Part shown: positions 24,913 through 34,385 of the stretch, in pieces
How the letters are laid out: each line of letters starts with the position of its first letter
Numbering within the stretch: the stretch's first letter is position 1
From: CAYSUS01 sp964434165
Lineage (GTDB): Bacteria > Planctomycetota > Planctomycetia > Pirellulales > Thermoguttaceae
Assembly (NCBI GenBank): GCA_964434165.1
Contig: CAYSUS010000043.1
Location: 1-64,000, forward strand
Direction of reading: 5' to 3'
Length of the DNA stretch: 64,000 nt
Program-made: the position numbers and the translations under genes
The notes under the pieces: generated by a model
What the model was told of the DNA's origin: nothing
The model's input: the letters and a program-made list of their open reading frames with translations, nothing else
Databases searched by the model: none

Positions 24913-27900
24913 TCACCATTTCCATCGTGCCTGATCCGCCCATTCCGGCGGCGGACCTTCAGGCGCTTCGCCTGCCGGGCGCCAACGGATGATGCCGAGG
25001 TTCTCGACGAAGATCACGTAGATCACAGGCACGATCACCTTGGTCACGATGGTCGCCGCCAGAAGCCCGACAATCAGTACGTAACACATAGGCTCCCAGA
25101 GTGGCCCGCCGTGATAGATCAGCGGGACCAGGCCGCCGACCGTGGCCAGTACTGTCACCAACACGGGTCGCAAGCGGACCAGAGCGGCGTCGATGACGGC
25201 CCGATGCAGGGGCTCGCCGCGGTCGTGCATCTCCTCGATGTAGTCGAAGAGCACGATGATGTGGCTTACGATCACACCGGCCAGCGACGCGATGCCGAGA
25301 AAAGCCATGAAGCCCAGCGGCGCCCCGGTGATCACCAGCCCCATCAGGCCGAAGGCCAGACCGAAAGGCACGGCGGCGAACACCACCAGCGGCTTGGTCA
25401 CGCTGTTGAACTGCCAGACCAGCACCAGGTAGATCGCCACGAGGGAAACGACCAGGGCCTTGGTCAGCGAGCGGAAGCCCTTGGCCTGCTCGTAACGCTC
25501 GCCGCCAAACTCGTAGCGGTAGCCCGGCGGCCATGAAAGCGACGCGCGTCGGAGCTGATCGTCGATCTGACGGACGACTTCGCTCGGAAGCACGCCCGGC
25601 AGCGCGTCGCACCGCACCGTGATGCATGACTGGAAATCGCGGCGGGCAAGGCGCGGGGCGACCAACTCCAGCCGGAACTCGGCGATCTGGTCCAGGGGGA
25701 CGCGGTCGTTCGTGGCCGTGCTCACGGCCGCGACGTTGGCCAGATCCTCGTAGCGGGTCCGCTCGTCGGCGCGGAGTCGCAGCGTGATGGGGATTAGCCG
25801 GTCCTGCTCGCGCAGGTGCGTGGGGGCGAAGCCGGCGAATCCCGTGTTGACGGCCATGGCCACGTCCTGGTTGGTGACGCCGGCGAGGTTCGCCTTGTCC
25901 GCGTCGATCCGCATCGAGAGCTGAAGCACTTCGGGGCTCCAGTCATCGTGCACGGACTCCGCGCCGGGGATGGCGCGGAGTCGCCGCTTGACGTCGTCCG
26001 CCAGGCGGCGCAACCGCTCCTCGTCGTCGCCGAAGATGCGGATCTGCACGGGCACGCCGATCGGCGGCCCCGTCTCCAGTTGCTCGATGCTCACGCGGGC
26101 CGTGGAGCGGCCGGGCAACTCGCGCCGAAGGCGGTCGGCGATCCTCGCCGTATCGTGGGGATCGACGGTGTGGACGAAAACCTGCGCGTAGTGGTCCATG
26201 CGCTGTTCCGGCACCACGGAGAGCCAGAACCGCGGCCCGCCCGCCCCCACGAAGGTTGTGTAGGAGCGGACGTTCTCGCCCTCGAGCTCCTCGATCAGGT
26301 CGATCAGCTCGCGGGCCTCCTGGCGGGTCTGTCGAATGGGCGAGCCCTCGGCCAGGTACATGTTGACCAGCAGTACCGAATGCAGGTCCTTGGGAAAGAA
26401 GGACGTGCCGATTATCGGGAAGGAGGCGGCGCAGCCGCCCAGCACGGCCAGGCACACCGCCAGCGTGGCCGCCTTGTGGCGCAAGCACCATTCGGACAGT
26501 CCGTTGTAGTAGCGGGCGAAGGTGGCGCCGCGTCCGCCTTCACGCAGGCCCGCCTCGTAGCCCTTCTGTCCTCGGAGGACGTAATAGCCCAAGAGCGGCA
26601 TGAAGGTCATCGACACGATGCGGCTGCTCACCAGGGCCACGGCCACAACGATCGGCAGGGAGTAGATGAACTCGCCAGTCCGTCCCTCGACAAGCAACAG
26701 CGGCAGGAACGCCACGCAGTTTGTCACGGTGGAATAGAAGATCGCCTTGGCCAGCTTCTGCGGCCCGAGCCACGCCGCCACGTCGCGGGGCACTCCCTCG
26801 GCCATCTCGCGGTTGATCGCGTCGCCGGCCACCACCGGATCGTCCACCAGCATTCCCAGCGCGATGATCAGTGCCGCGATCGACACCTGCTGAAGGTCGA
26901 TCCCCAGCAGGTGGCAGGCGGCCAGCGCCATAGCGATGGTCAGCGGAATCGAGACGGCCACCAAGACGGCGCACCGCCACTCCATGAACACCACGGCCAC
27001 GAGAATCACCAGCAGCACGGCCTCGCCCAGGGCACGGAGAAACTGCCGCACCTTGCGATGGACCATCGCCGACTCGTCGCTGGTCCGCTCGATCTGCAAA
27101 TCTTCGGGCAGGATCTGCTCCAGGTCGGCCAGCGCCGCCTCCATGTCGTGGTTGAATTCGTCGATGTGCGCGCCGGTGGCCTGGTAGATCGCCAGCGTGA
27201 CCGCTCGGGTCGTCTGCAACCGGTAGTCCTCGGGCAGCGGCAGGCCGTGCTCGTCGCTGGCCAGCAAAAGGTGATCGGCCGGCTCGCCGGGCATCCGCGC
27301 GGTCGGCGGGTCGGCCGCGTCGGTCTTCAGCGTGCGGAAGTTCATTACGCCCGGTGGGTCCTCGTATCCCCGCACGATGTCCGTCACGTCGCGGAGGTAC
27401 AGGGGGTAGCCGCCGCGGGCATCGAGCACGAGGTTGCCGACATCCTCCTCGCTCTCGAACGCCCCGCTCGGCTCGACGACGAGGTCGCGGTCGGGCATCT
27501 CCACACGTCCGCCGGGCAGATTGATGTTCCGAGTCTGGAGGCGCTGGATGACGGCGGCCGGACGGATCTGGCTGGCCGCGAAACGCCTCCCGCTGTAATA
27601 GACGTAGATCGCCTCGTCTTGGATGCCGATGTCCTCGATTCGCCCTACCGTGGGATATCGCTTCAGTCGGTCGCGGATCGTGTCGGCGAACGTCCGCAGC
27701 TCCCGGTAGCTATAGCGGCTGAGGGCCGCCTCCGGGGCGAACGGGTTGTCGCGAAGCCGGTCCCGCAACCGGTCGAGGTCGCGGACCAGGACGCCCGGCC
27801 ACATGTCCGGGTGCGACATGCCGGTGCCGATGGTATCCTCGTACCACTGCCCGATCTCCCGAAGCAGGTCCTCTTCGGTCTCGTCCGCAGGAAGGTGGAA

Positions 27901-28587
27901 GTCCAGGCAGCCGGTGCTGGGCACTTCGAGCACGGCCGCGTCCTCGGCCAGCCCCTTCGCCGCCAGGCGCGACAGTAGGGCCCGACCGATCCAAAGCACA
28001 TACGACCGGGCGACCGTGTTTGGATAGACCAGGACTGCGCTGATGCGGTTCTCCCGAAAGGCTTTGGGCCTGCCCGCACGGAACTCCTCGAGTGCCTTGC
28101 GGACGCTCTCCGCGCGCAGGTCCAGCTCGAAATCCGAGACGAGAGGGCTGCTGATCGTGAGCATCACCGCGCAGGTGTCGCCGAAGTCCTTGTCAATGCG
28201 CGGCCGCACCTGGTACTCGCCGACCTTGGGCAGGTCATCGATGGCCTCCAGCCGCGTCTCCAGATCCTCCCACACGGCGTCCTCGTTATCCTCCTTCTCC
28301 GAGAGCTCGACGAACACCAGCGAGAGGCCCTGCTGACTGGTCGAGCGCACGATCTCCACCGACTGGTTTTCACCAATCGCCTGCTCGACCCGCTTGGAGA
28401 CTTCCTCCTCGACCTCCCGCGCCTCGGCGCCGGGATACGGCGTGACGATCAGTGCGATCCTGGTCGAGATTACCGGATCGTGCCGCTGGGGCATCGCCAG
28501 GTAGGCCGCGTAGCCCCACACGAACGTCACCACCAAGGCGGTCCAGGCGATGGGGCGCTTATAGACGAAGAACTGGGAGATGGTCAT
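24913..28587 (-). CDS. RND family efflux transporter, inner-membrane pump
   Basis: This 1224-residue protein has the HAE1/AcrB-type plan: an N-terminal transmembrane helix (PIAWTALVVTFVWGYAAYLA), a long periplasmic part with TPYPGAEAREVEEEV, a central helical bundle (LGIDLQQVSIAALIIALGML, then VDDPVVAGDAI), a second periplasmic part, and a final bundle. It is somewhat longer than typical 1030-1060-residue pumps. It would export drugs, metals or lipids using the proton gradient; the substrate cannot be told. It is the last gene of an operon with a MarC-family protein and a periplasmic adaptor; no outer-membrane factor is nearby. Confidence 0.95.
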   Translation of the reverse strand: MTISQFFVYKRPIAWTALVVTFVWGYAAYLAMPQRHDPVISTRIALIVTPYPGAEAREVEEEVSKRVEQAIGENQSVEIVRSTSQQGLSLVFVELSEKEDNEDAVWEDLETRLEAIDDLPKVGEYQVRPRIDKDFGDTCAVMLTISSPLVSDFELDLRAESVRKALEEFRAGRPKAFRENRISAVLVYPNTVARSYVLWIGRALLSRLAAKGLAEDAAVLEVPSTGCLDFHLPADETEEDLLREIGQWYEDTIGTGMSHPDMWPGVLVRDLDRLRDRLRDNPFAPEAALSRYSYRELRTFADTIRDRLKRYPTVGRIEDIGIQDEAIYVYYSGRRFAASQIRPAAVIQRLQTRNINLPGGRVEMPDRDLVVEPSGAFESEEDVGNLVLDARGGYPLYLRDVTDIVRGYEDPPGVMNFRTLKTDAADPPTARMPGEPADHLLLASDEHGLPLPEDYRLQTTRAVTLAIYQATGAHIDEFNHDMEAALADLEQILPEDLQIERTSDESAMVHRKVRQFLRALGEAVLLVILVAVVFMEWRCAVLVAVSIPLTIAMALAACHLLGIDLQQVSIAALIIALGMLVDDPVVAGDAINREMAEGVPRDVAAWLGPQKLAKAIFYSTVTNCVAFLPLLLVEGRTGEFIYSLPIVVAVALVSSRIVSMTFMPLLGYYVLRGQKGYEAGLREGGRGATFARYYNGLSEWCLRHKAATLAVCLAVLGGCAASFPIIGTSFFPKDLHSVLLVNMYLAEGSPIRQTRQEARELIDLIEELEGENVRSYTTFVGAGGPRFWLSVVPEQRMDHYAQVFVHTVDPHDTARIADRLRRELPGRSTARVSIEQLETGPPIGVPVQIRIFGDDEERLRRLADDVKRRLRAIPGAESVHDDWSPEVLQLSMRIDADKANLAGVTNQDVAMAVNTGFAGFAPTHLREQDRLIPITLRLRADERTRYEDLANVAAVSTATNDRVPLDQIAEFRLELVAPRLARRDFQSCITVRCDALPGVLPSEVVRQIDDQLRRASLSWPPGYRYEFGGERYEQAKGFRSLTKALVVSLVAIYLVLVWQFNSVTKPLVVFAAVPFGLAFGLMGLVITGAPLGFMAFLGIASLAGVIVSHIIVLFDYIEEMHDRGEPLHRAVIDAALVRLRPVLVTVLATVGGLVPLIYHGGPLWEPMCYVLIVGLLAATIVTKVIVPVIYVIFVENLGIIRWRPAGEAPEGPPPEWADQARWKW

Positions 28588-28669
28588 GGCTCTGGAGGTG
28601 CTTCGTGCACACGGGCGGCTCGCGATCGCCGCATCCCAGCGGGCAGGCGACGGGGCTACCCTCGCTTGA

Positions 28670-29302
28670 TCACGACCGGTAGAACGTCGTCCCCGCGATC
28701 CACTGTTCGATCCCCTGGAAGATCAACTCCACGGCGATCGTTCCGATCACCACGGATGCCACGCGGCCACAGATCTCCACGTAACGCTCAACGAGTTGCT
28801 CGTTGCGGCTGCTCACCACGTCGTGAAGCCGCTTGAGGGCGACCACTGAAACGACCGTTACGACCAGCGCAATCGCGATGGCTATCGCGGCCTCGGGCAC
28901 GCTTAGCCGCGACCCGGCCAGGATGCTGGCGTTGATCGTGCCCGGCCCGATCATGAACGGCATGGCCACCGAACCGGCGACGTGCTCGGGCGGCCCGCGG
29001 AGGATCTCCACGGCGTGCGGCCCCTGGAACACGAAACGGATGCCCACGATCAGGAATACCACGCCGCCGAAGACCAGGAACGCGGCGTAGCGCACGTGGA
29101 GAATGTCGGTGAAGACGTAATCCCCCAGCACGGCAAAGGTGATGAACACGACTCCGCTGATGATCGCGCCGCGCACCATGACGCCGCAGAACTCCCCGAA
29201 GCGCAGCTCGCGAATGATCCCCAGCAGGTAGACCGCCAGCAGAAAGGGATTCAGGAGGACCAGCAGGAGAGTCGCTGCTTCGCTGATTTCGGCCGTGTTC
29301 AT
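28670..29302 (-). CDS. MarC family integral membrane protein
   Basis: This 210-residue protein has about six hydrophobic helices, for example LLLVLLNPFLLAVYLLGI and ISGVVFITFAVLGDYVF, and the MarC-family element MPFMIGPGTINASIL. The family's transport function is unsettled. I place the start at MNTAEIS (29302); a TTG at 29317 is possible. The gene lies between an RND adaptor and an RND pump on the same strand, with gaps of 143 and 82 bases, so it is probably co-transcribed with them. Confidence 0.85.
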   Translation of the reverse strand: MNTAEISEAATLLLVLLNPFLLAVYLLGIIRELRFGEFCGVMVRGAIISGVVFITFAVLGDYVFTDILHVRYAAFLVFGGVVFLIVGIRFVFQGPHAVEILRGPPEHVAGSVAMPFMIGPGTINASILAGSRLSVPEAAIAIAIALVVTVVSVVALKRLHDVVSSRNEQLVERYVEICGRVASVVIGTIAVELIFQGIEQWIAGTTFYRS

Positions 29303-29445
29303 GGTTGATCCGAGCAACGATCCCGCCGCGGCCTCTGAGGGCGATCGAACGGGAGGTCAAAGGTTGGGCCGTTCTAACTCGTCAGAGCCCTCATCCAGCG
29401 GAGGTAGCCTGGTAAGACAAGAACCCGTGCTCCCTCATCCTCCCT

Positions 29446-30684
29446 TCAGAGCGCGATGTGCGCCCGATCGTCGGGCTCCTCCTCGATCGTGTGCACCTCC
29501 TCGCCGTCCTGGAGTCGCGAGGCACCGACGACCACGATCCGGTCGCCGCCGGCGATTTCGGTCTTCCCGTCCGGCTCCACCAGGACCCGGTTGTCGTACA
29601 CGCCGAGCAGTTCGACCGCGCGCTTGCGAACCCGCGTGCGTCCCTCCTCCTCGACGACCTGGAAGACCGCGAACTGCTCCGCGGTCTTGCCCCGTTGGAC
29701 CGCCGTCATGGACACGAGGATCCCCTCGCTCCTCTTGCCGATGCCGATCGTCACGATCATGCCGGGCCGCAAGTCCCCGGGCTGGTCAATGGTAAGCTCC
29801 ACGGGGAAGGTCCGCGTGCCCGGGTCGGCCGTGGGGGCGATCTTCGTCACCCGGCCGTCGAACCTCCGCCCGCTTAGGGCTTCAGCCGTGACCGGCAGCA
29901 CCTCGCCCAACCGGCGGTCGCCCACCATCGTGTCAGGCACGCCGAACACGACGCGCACGCGCGAGACGTCGATCAGAACGAAGGCCGAACGCATGGGCGC
30001 CACGCGCTCGTTGGGTTCGACCAACTGGGCCGCCACCCTGGCGGTGGGCATGCCTGAGACCATCAGTCGGCAGCTCTCCAGGTCCGATTCCGCCTGTTGC
30101 ACGGCCAGCCGGGCCTGCGCCACCTGGCGCTGGGCCGCCTCAGCCGCCGCCCGGCGCGCATTGCGCTGCGTGGTAGCCTGGTCGAACTGCTGCTTGGAAA
30201 CCGACTGCTGCTTGAAGAGGGTCTGGAGTCGCTCGAAGTCCTTCTCGGCCATCTCGGCGGTGGCCGCGGCCGCGGCGTACTGGCGCTCGGCCTGGGCGAG
30301 CTGCTCCTTGGCGATATCCAGCGCCCGCTGGTAATCGGCGCGGTCCAACTCCGCCAGAACGTCACCCGCGTGGACCTCGTCGCCCTCCTGCACGTCGCGC
30401 AGGCGCCCCCCCGCTCCGGCGACTTGCAGCAAGGAGACCACGGTGCCCGCCACCTTGAACGAGAGCTCAACCCGCTTGAACTCCACGACCGAGGCGCTGT
30501 AGCGGCTTTCGCTGGCGATCTCCTCGCGCTGGACCACCGCCGCCTTAACAGCGACCGGGGACGCTTCCTCTGCCGGGGCCGGGGGCCGGCATCCTGTCAG
30601 CAGCCAGATCCCCGCCAACAGGCCGGTCAAGATGGCCGCCCAGGACGTATGAATGATCTCCGGCCTCATCAGCTTCGTTCGCAT
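29446..30684 (-). CDS. RND efflux periplasmic adaptor lipoprotein
   Basis: This 412-residue membrane fusion protein has a lipoprotein signal (GLLAGIWLLTGCRPP, Cys about 32). A lipoyl/hairpin region follows, with a long alpha-helical coiled coil (ALDIAKEQLAQAERQY), then a beta-barrel domain (RVVFGVPDTMVGD, PVELTIDQPGDLRPGM). Such adaptors link the RND pump to an outer-membrane channel. A strong GGAAGGA 7 bases before the ATG fixes the start. It is the first gene of the adaptor-MarC-pump operon. Confidence 0.92.
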   Translation of the reverse strand: MRTKLMRPEIIHTSWAAILTGLLAGIWLLTGCRPPAPAEEASPVAVKAAVVQREEIASESRYSASVVEFKRVELSFKVAGTVVSLLQVAGAGGRLRDVQEGDEVHAGDVLAELDRADYQRALDIAKEQLAQAERQYAAAAATAEMAEKDFERLQTLFKQQSVSKQQFDQATTQRNARRAAAEAAQRQVAQARLAVQQAESDLESCRLMVSGMPTARVAAQLVEPNERVAPMRSAFVLIDVSRVRVVFGVPDTMVGDRRLGEVLPVTAEALSGRRFDGRVTKIAPTADPGTRTFPVELTIDQPGDLRPGMIVTIGIGKRSEGILVSMTAVQRGKTAEQFAVFQVVEEEGRTRVRKRAVELLGVYDNRVLVEPDGKTEIAGGDRIVVVGASRLQDGEEVHTIEEEPDDRAHIAL

Positions 30685-30864
30685 CCCGCTGTCCTTCCAG
30701 CCCCCGAGGCGCGCCTTGCCGGGCGTCGTTCCGGTTGATGATACCGGAAAGCAGCGGGGCGGAGAAATCCCCTTGCTGGTTGGCGATAAACAACGACGCG
30801 TTGTGGGCTTAGACAGGACGGGCAGTCGCGGGGTGGTTGCGAACAGCGCCGTTTTGCGCCCGGC

Positions 30865-30893
30865 TCGACAAGTTTTTCACGTGCAAACAGAAT
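30865..30893 (+). promoter_or_regulatory. Promoter candidate for the MacA-like adaptor gene
   Basis: TCGACA (30865-30870) and CAGAAT (30888-30893) are separated by 17 bases and lie about 90 bases before the ATG at 30981, in the divergent gap between two adaptor genes. Each box departs from consensus at one or two positions. Confidence 0.3.
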
Positions 30894-30980
30894 AGCATGA
30901 AAGGAGGGGACGCAGCGCGGACCGTCTCGCGGCGCCCTCCCATCCGTCCAAAAGACTACTTGCACGCCCCCCCAAATAGT

Positions 30981-32231
30981 ATGCGAACGGCGATCAAGTG
31001 GCTGGTGATCCTCGCCGCCCTCGGCTCGGCCGGGTTCTTCGGCTACGCGCCGATCCGGGACTACCTCAAGCGGCGCAACGCCCCCAAGTGGCGCGACGCC
31101 GAGGTCACGCGCGGCGACCTGGTCCTGGTAGTCAACGCGACGGGCACGGTCCAGCCGGTCCAGCGCGTGCTGGTCGGTTCGTTCGCCTCGGGACCGATCC
31201 AGAAGCTCCATGTCGACTTCAACGACCGCGTGAAGAAAGGGGACCTCCTCGCCGAGATCGACCCCAAAATCTATGAGGCCATCAAAGCTCGGGACGAGGC
31301 GGCGGTGGCCTCGGCCGAAGCCGACGTGGACCGCGTCCAGGCCCTGCTTGACCAGGCCAAGCACGACTACGATCGCGCCAAGAGCCTCCGGGACGAGGAC
31401 CCCAAGTTCATGTCGGAAATGGAGGAAGACAAGTACGAATACGCCTGGAAGGCGCTGAAGGCACAGTTGGTGGCCGCCGAGGCCGCGGTCAAGCGGGCGA
31501 AAGCCGACCTGAAGAACTCCGAGACCAACCTCGGTTACACGAAGATTTCCTCGCCGGTGGACGGGATCGTCATCGAGCGCAAGGTGGACGAAGGCCAGAC
31601 CGTGGCGGCCCAGTTCCAGGTGCCCGACATGTTCACCGTCGCCCCCAGGATGGAAGAGGAGATGTACGTCTATGCGAACGTGGACGAGGCCGACATCGGC
31701 CTGATCCGCAGGGCGCAGAAGGGCGGCCAGTCGGTTTACTTCACGGTCGACGCCTATCCGGAGGACATCTTCGAGGGCAAGATCCACGACGTGCGCCTCA
31801 ACCCGCAGACCACCCAGAACGTCGTCACCTACCCGGTCGTGGTGACCTGCGCCAATCCCGACCTCAAGCTCCTCCCCGGAATGACGGCCGACCTCTCGTT
31901 TCAGGTCGAACAGCGCGACGACGTGGTCCGCGTGCCCAACGCCGCCTTACGGTTCTATCCGAAGGCTGAGCACGTTCACCCCGACGACAAGCCCCTGGTC
32001 GAAGGGACGGACCGAGGCGACGAGGACGAAGCCGAGGAGACGGCCGACGAGCGCTCGGCCATGCAGCGCTACCTGGCCCGCCGCGATAGCAGCAAGCGGC
32101 ACGTGTGGTGCCTCGACGGCGAGATGCTCCGCGCCGTCGAGATCACCACGGGAATCAACGACTACGAGTACACGGAAGTCGTCGCGGGGGACCTCGAGCC
32201 GGGCAAGGAGCTGATCACCGGGATGAAATAG
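30981..32231 (+). CDS. HlyD/MacA-type periplasmic adaptor protein
   Basis: This 416-residue protein has an N-terminal membrane anchor (WLVILAALGSAGFFGYAPI). A lipoyl-type domain follows (GTVQPVQRVLVGSFASGPI), then a long alpha-hairpin (AEADVDRVQALLDQAKHDYD, AAVKRAKADLKNSE), a second lipoyl half with SSPVDGIVIERKVDEGQTV, and beta-barrel segments. This is the plan of MacA-type adaptors for ABC exporters. Near the C-terminus there is an acidic low-complexity insert (GTDRGDEDEAEETADE). The ATG at 30981 matches the membrane anchor; an upstream ATG at 30897 stays in frame but adds no recognisable sequence. It is followed 30 bases later by a MacB-like permease. Confidence 0.88.
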   Translation: MRTAIKWLVILAALGSAGFFGYAPIRDYLKRRNAPKWRDAEVTRGDLVLVVNATGTVQPVQRVLVGSFASGPIQKLHVDFNDRVKKGDLLAEIDPKIYEAIKARDEAAVASAEADVDRVQALLDQAKHDYDRAKSLRDEDPKFMSEMEEDKYEYAWKALKAQLVAAEAAVKRAKADLKNSETNLGYTKISSPVDGIVIERKVDEGQTVAAQFQVPDMFTVAPRMEEEMYVYANVDEADIGLIRRAQKGGQSVYFTVDAYPEDIFEGKIHDVRLNPQTTQNVVTYPVVVTCANPDLKLLPGMTADLSFQVEQRDDVVRVPNAALRFYPKAEHVHPDDKPLVEGTDRGDEDEAEETADERSAMQRYLARRDSSKRHVWCLDGEMLRAVEITTGINDYEYTEVVAGDLEPGKELITGMK

Positions 32232-32261
32232 CCGCCCCGGCGGCATGAAGGAATTGCGTCC

Positions 32262-33521
<1,260 letters not shown>

Positions 33522-33589
33522 TGCACGACTTCGCGGCGCTTGCCGCCAGGCCTTCCGGGCTTCGACGCGGAGGCCGGAGCAAGCGGAGA

Positions 33590-34273
33590 TCAAGCGGCTG
33601 GGACGTTGTCCACGCGACCGTCTTTGAGGCGAATAACCCGCTCCGCCCGGCCGGCCACGTCGTCGCCGTGAGTGACCATGATGATCGTCATCTGCCGGTC
33701 GCGGTGCAGACGGTCGAATAGGTCGAGGATTTGCGCCTCGGTGCGGCTGTCGAGATTGCCGGTCGGCTCGTCGGCCAGGAGGATCTTGGGGTCGTTGGCC
33801 AGCGCCCGGGCGATGGCCACGCGCTGGCGCTCGCCCACCGAGAGCCGACTGGGCAGGTGGTCCGCGCGGTGCGACATCTCCACCACCTCCAGCAGCTCCG
33901 CGGCCTTCTCCGCACGCTGCGGGGCCGAGCGGGGTGTCTCGAACATGGGGATCTGCACGTTTTCGGATGCAGTCAGCGTGGGCAGGAGGTGGAACGACTG
34001 GAACACGAACCCGAGCTGCCTCGCACGGAACCCGTCGAGGTCGGCCAGCGTGGAGAGCGGCTGACCCTCGAAAAAGATCTCGCCCTCGCTCGGGCGGTCC
34101 AGGGCCCCTAGCAGGTTCAGCAGGGTCGATTTTCCGCTGCCGCTTGGCCCCATGATCGCGACGTAATCACCGCGGCCGACGTGGACGGTTACGCCCACCA
34201 GGGCGCTGACCTGTCCGTCGGGATAGAGGCGGCTGACGTTCTCGGTCCTGAGAATCGCTTCCTTCTCGCTCAT
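33590..34273 (-). CDS. ABC transporter ATP-binding protein, MacB/LolD type
   Basis: This 227-residue ATPase has Walker A GPSGSGKST, signature LSVGERQRVAIARAL (an LSxGE form of the usual LSGGQ), Walker B ILLADEPTGNLDS, and switch His in MVTHGDDV. It most resembles ATPases of MacB, LolD and FtsE-type exporters, so the permease and adaptor at 30981-33521 are its natural partners. It is convergent with that permease, with 68 bases between their stops. It may instead be the last gene of the long minus-strand cluster to its right, from which 112 bases separate it. Confidence 0.94.
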   Translation of the reverse strand: MSEKEAILRTENVSRLYPDGQVSALVGVTVHVGRGDYVAIMGPSGSGKSTLLNLLGALDRPSEGEIFFEGQPLSTLADLDGFRARQLGFVFQSFHLLPTLTASENVQIPMFETPRSAPQRAEKAAELLEVVEMSHRADHLPSRLSVGERQRVAIARALANDPKILLADEPTGNLDSRTEAQILDLFDRLHRDRQMTIIMVTHGDDVAGRAERVIRLKDGRVDNVPAA

Positions 34274-34385
34274 CCTCCCCGGGGCTCCCCATCGCGGCGG
34301 TGGACCAAACGAGGATCATACCGGCGCGTTGCGGCCCTGGCCAGGGGTAGCGCGGGAAGGAAGGCCGGGAAGCCTGGAAGCCGGC

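Noticed and set aside
25816..27978. 720-codon frame on the plus strand within the RND pump gene
   Set aside because: Antisense to a clear pump; low-complexity His/Arg/Val/Leu-rich product with no motif.
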